This document shows, piece by piece, positions 5,730 to 7,665 of a stretch of 7,665 nucleotides of DNA. Under the pieces are notes generated by a model, which saw only the letters and a program-made list of their open reading frames with translations, did not search any database and was not told the DNA's origin. Each line of letters starts with the position of its first letter. Positions within the stretch are counted from its first letter, which is position 1. The DNA lies in NCBI GenBank assembly GCA_003233075.1, contig QIKQ01000270.1, positions 1-7,665 of the forward strand. The letters run 5' to 3'. This DNA comes from Gammaproteobacteria bacterium. GTDB lineage: Bacteria > Pseudomonadota > Gammaproteobacteria > SZUA-21. The position numbers were made by a program, and so were the translations under genes.

Positions 5730-6275
5730 CTACTTCTTGTTTGGATCTAAAATTATGTTAACTCGACCAGTATCTTTATTTTTACTGTTATCTTTGCTTG
5801 GGTCAAATGTTTCTACGCGATCTTTATTTAGAAAATAACGAATTTTATTACTTGTAAATTTATCACTTCCTTGTTGCATCAATGCCTTACCAGTTAAAAC
5901 CATTAAATCTTTCTTAGCGAAATAGACCATTTTTTGAGCTTTTGCTTGGATATCTTCTTTTTTATTATCGGGTCTTTGTCTATAGGTGCTTGGGTTTCCA
6001 ATGGCAATAATTTTATTTAAATTTTGTTTTGCGTCATAAATGATGGTTAGTTTATCAGCCGTTATTTTCATTGTGCCTTGTACAAGAATAACATTGCCAT
6101 TGTACTCACTAAAACCAGACTTATCGTCTATATAGACTTGTTTGGCTTTAATGTTCATTGGTTTTAATTTATCGCTGCCTAAGCCCATAGCAAATGTATT
6201 CATGCAGCTCAAAGAGATAAGCAATGAGATTTGACTGATTTTTAGTTTGCTTGAGCTATTTTTCTTTTGGTTCAT
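5730..6275 (-). CDS. lptA: Periplasmic LPS-transport bridge protein LptA (OstA-like)
   Basis: LptA oligomerises into the periplasmic beta-jellyroll bridge that carries LPS from LptC to LptD. I place the start at the ATG at 6275, not at the far upstream in-frame ATG at 6419. That gives 181 residues (E. coli has 185), an AAGG six bases before the ATG, and a proper signal peptide: a Lys-rich n-region (MNQKKNSSSK), a hydrophobic stretch around 13-23 and a plausible cleavage after Ala29 (TFA/MG). The longer form would put 48 odd residues in front of the signal. The OstA domain starts near 40 (MNIKAKQVYID) with the repeated strand pattern YNGNVILVQGTMKITADKL. The gene overlaps the end of lptC by 20 bp. 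The C-terminus is Lys- and Asn-rich. Confidence 0.93.
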   Translation of the reverse strand: MNQKKNSSSKLKISQISLLISLSCMNTFAMGLGSDKLKPMNIKAKQVYIDDKSGFSEYNGNVILVQGTMKITADKLTIIYDAKQNLNKIIAIGNPSTYRQRPDNKKEDIQAKAQKMVYFAKKDLMVLTGKALMQQGSDKFTSNKIRYFLNKDRVETFDPSKDNSKNKDTGRVNIILDPNKK

Positions 6276-6828
6276 AACGTGCCTTGGTATTCGATAAAAA
6301 TTTGATTCGCCAATCCGACAAATCTGCTTGCATGCCAACGCCGTAAACTTGATCCTTACCGCTAGTATAATTAACTGATTCTTTGGTCGAGACAAAATTA
6401 GTATCAGGACGAAATACAATGTTGCGTGTAATGATTGACACTGATCGATATTTATCGGTTTTCTCTCGTTTAATATGCACTAAACCAAATAAGCGTATTA
6501 GCTTTCCTTCAGAGCTAATACGCCCAGTTTCTGATTGAACAAACCAGGCAGGACCTTGTTTACTGTAAAATTTTAGTTTGGGTTTAATTAAATCAGAGTG
6601 ATCGTCATAAGGATAATGATTTAGTTGTTCGGCAGACAACTGGAATTTAGGTTTGCCGCTTATGTCAGTTCCTTGAATAGTAAAGTCTTTCATATAATAA
6701 TCGGGCAAGGACTGTGACGTGGTAAATATTTTTTTAGTGATGCGCTTATCAATCATTCGATCTAGCCATATTGCCGAGCCTAAGGCAAAAAGGCTAATGA
6801 ACAAGATGATAATCAGTCGAATTATCAT
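6256..6828 (-). CDS. lptC: Membrane-anchored LPS transport protein LptC
   Basis: LptC is the single-pass inner-membrane component that receives LPS from LptB2FG and hands it to LptA. The protein has 190 residues (E. coli has 191). It has one N-terminal transmembrane helix at about 3-22 (IRLIIILFISLFALGSAIWL) and a periplasmic domain. In that domain, FTIQGTDISGKPKFQLSAEQLNHYP (about 49-73) and the later GRISSEGKLIRLFGLVHIKRE match the family. Sequence conservation in LptC is generally low, so position between kdsC and lptA adds much of the certainty. It starts six bp after the kdsC stop with little Shine-Dalgarno (AAGTAA), which suggests coupling, and overlaps lptA by 20 bp. Confidence 0.93.
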   Translation of the reverse strand: MIIRLIIILFISLFALGSAIWLDRMIDKRITKKIFTTSQSLPDYYMKDFTIQGTDISGKPKFQLSAEQLNHYPYDDHSDLIKPKLKFYSKQGPAWFVQSETGRISSEGKLIRLFGLVHIKREKTDKYRSVSIITRNIVFRPDTNFVSTKESVNYTSGKDQVYGVGMQADLSDWRIKFLSNTKARYEPKEK

Positions 6829-6834
6829 GATAAG

Positions 6835-7359
6835 TTACTTTGTATAAGAGGCCAATTCATCTTCCCAGGTCCCTTGAGCTTGCATGATCATTTCACAAAT
6901 ATCTCGAGCGGCGCCACAACCACCTTTACTCGGTGTTGTCCAATGAGCATGATTTTTGATAGCACTGTGAGCGTCTTGAACTGCAATGGCGAGACCAACT
7001 TGAATCATGACAGGTAAATCTACGACATCATCACCGACATAGGCAATGTGTTCTGATTTAATTTCAAGTTCTTCGCATAGGTGCTTAAAGGCTATCATTT
7101 TGTCCAGTTGCCCCTGGTACACGTGTTTAATGCCAAGATCAGACATGCGATGTTTAACCACTTGAGATGTTCGGCCAGTAATAATCGCGATTGTCACTCC
7201 ATTTTTCTGTAGCATTTTCATGCCGTGTCCGTCGCGAGAATTAAATGCTTTATATTCCTGGCCATCATCGCCAATAAATAATGAACCATCTGTCAATACA
7301 CCATCAACATCAAATATAACTAACTTTATCGATTTTGCTTTTTCATGTATGTCTTGCAT
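6835..7359 (-). CDS. kdsC: 3-deoxy-D-manno-octulosonate 8-phosphate phosphatase
   Basis: KdsC removes the phosphate from Kdo-8-phosphate to give Kdo, the first sugar of the LPS inner core. It is a small C0-type HAD phosphatase that works as a tetramer. HAD motif I is IFDVDGVLTDG (15-25), with nucleophile Asp17 and Asp19. Motif II is IITGRTS (59-65) with Thr61. The YQGQLDK segment provides Lys87. Motif III is YVGDDVVDLP (107-116) with Asp110 and Asp111. SKGGCGAARD (144-153) is the conserved C-terminal loop. It has 174 residues, a little shorter at the N-terminus than E. coli KdsC (188). The ATG has AGGAA about ten bases upstream. It begins the lpt gene block; kdsD, the usual upstream neighbour, does not lie within the visible 306 bp. 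Confidence 0.97.
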   Translation of the reverse strand: MQDIHEKAKSIKLVIFDVDGVLTDGSLFIGDDGQEYKAFNSRDGHGMKMLQKNGVTIAIITGRTSQVVKHRMSDLGIKHVYQGQLDKMIAFKHLCEELEIKSEHIAYVGDDVVDLPVMIQVGLAIAVQDAHSAIKNHAHWTTPSKGGCGAARDICEMIMQAQGTWEDELASYTK

Positions 7360-7409
7360 TTTTTAAGATTTCCTAGACAGCAAATACTCTTTAGCTGAAT
7401 TAATAAATA

Positions 7410-7525
7410 AAGGAACCTCTGATTAATTCAGAGGTTCCCGCGACACAGGGAAGTGTCGCCAAAATCGATCGCACTAGGCGATTGATTTTGTGAGACAAGA
7501 AAAAATCGCATTTTTTTCTTGTCGT
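7410..7525. repeat. Four-hairpin repeat unit, copy 1
   Basis: This unit folds into four consecutive stem-loops. (1) GGAACCTCTGA/TCAGAGGTTCC (7412-7438), 11 bp around TTAAT. (2) GCGACAC/GTGTCGC (7440-7459), 7 bp around AGGGAA. (3) CAAAATCGATCGC/GCGATTGATTTTG (7460-7490), 13 bp with one G-T pair around ACTAG. (4) GACAAGAAAAAA/TTTTTTCTTGTC (7494-7523), 12 bp around TCGCAT. There are no start codons in a useful frame and no protein domain. TGAATT occurs on both sides (7396-7401, 7525-7530), not directly abutting on the left. Confidence 0.8.
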
Positions 7526-7549
7526 GAATTGTTCAGAGCCTCAATAAAG

Positions 7550-7665
7550 AAGGAAGCTCTGATTAAATCAGAGTTTCCCGCGACACAGGGAAGTGTCGCC
7601 AAAATCGATCGCACTAGGCGATTGATTTTGTGAGACAAGAAAAAATCGCATTTTTTTCTTGTCGT
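7550..7665. repeat. Four-hairpin repeat unit, copy 2 (reaches the window edge)
   Basis: This copy is identical to copy 1 at 113 of 116 positions by direct comparison, at an offset of exactly 140 bp; the last 91 bases match perfectly. The three changes are all in hairpin 1: C to G at 7556, T to A at 7567 in the loop, and G to T at 7574. The first and last are pairing partners, so a C-G pair becomes a G-U wobble and the stem survives. Copies are separated by a 24-bp spacer (7526-7549) containing TTCAGAGC, which can pair with GCTCTGA at 7556-7562 as an alternative fold. More copies may follow beyond the window. Confidence 0.8.

Larger units (their letters stand above)
7360..7665. other. Gene-free region upstream of kdsC
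   Basis: No coding region is supported. The first 50 bp (7360-7409) hold the kdsC Shine-Dalgarno and AT-rich sequence that may include its promoter, although no hexamer pair stands out. The rest is the tandem hairpin array described separately, which runs off the window. Confidence 0.7.

Noticed and set aside
6276..6419. 48-residue N-terminal extension of LptA
   Set aside because: It is encoded entirely within lptC in another frame, lacks a ribosome site and would place residues ahead of the signal peptide.
7410..7665. CRISPR array
   Set aside because: The unit is 116 bp with internal hairpins and a 140-bp period; there are no short repeats with unique spacers and no cas genes.

Overview
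The window is the rpoN/lpt/PTS-Ntr locus of an AT-rich gammaproteobacterium-like Gram-negative organism. Every convincing gene is on the minus strand. In transcription order, from high to low coordinates, they are kdsC, lptC, lptA, lptB, rpoN, hpf, ptsN, a short HprK-like gene, rapZ and an HPr/NPr gene. This order matches the classical enteric cluster with one difference: an HPr kinase/phosphorylase homologue lies between ptsN and rapZ, as in several beta- and gammaproteobacteria outside the enterics. I cannot name the genus from sequence alone.

Layout: 7360-7665 holds no gene. It holds two copies, at a 140-bp period, of a 116-bp unit that folds into four consecutive hairpins; the second copy runs into the window edge. 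6835-7359 to 5000 is a tightly packed LPS block (kdsC, lptC, lptA, lptB) with gaps of 4-6 bp and one 20-bp overlap. It makes the Kdo phosphatase and three parts of the LPS transport machine. 3007-4833 holds rpoN and hpf, 15 bp apart, then ptsN at 2421-2888. 1859-2420 is a 562-bp gap carrying a REP-like element, a MITE-like element and, next to hprK, a consensus extended -10 promoter. 141-1858 is a three-gene unit (hprK, rapZ, npr), followed by a 15-codon ORF behind a strong Shine-Dalgarno and then a likely intrinsic terminator.

How the genes work together: KdsC finishes Kdo synthesis for LPS, and LptA/B/C move LPS toward the outer membrane. RpoN is sigma-54 and Hpf parks idle ribosomes. PtsN (EIIA-Ntr) and NPr are the terminal and middle carriers of the nitrogen-related phosphorelay; its enzyme I is not in this window. 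HprK would act on Ser46 of the HPr-type protein, and RapZ is a P-loop regulator of amino-sugar/envelope metabolism in enterics.

Most unusual points: the HprK lacks the N-terminal domain and has substitutions in its signature motif, yet its substrate keeps an intact Ser46 site; RapZ lacks the basic residues used for RNA binding in E. coli; and two different families of structured intergenic repeats, plus a separate hairpin-rich array, interrupt an otherwise compact locus. I do not see a clearly new multi-gene system.
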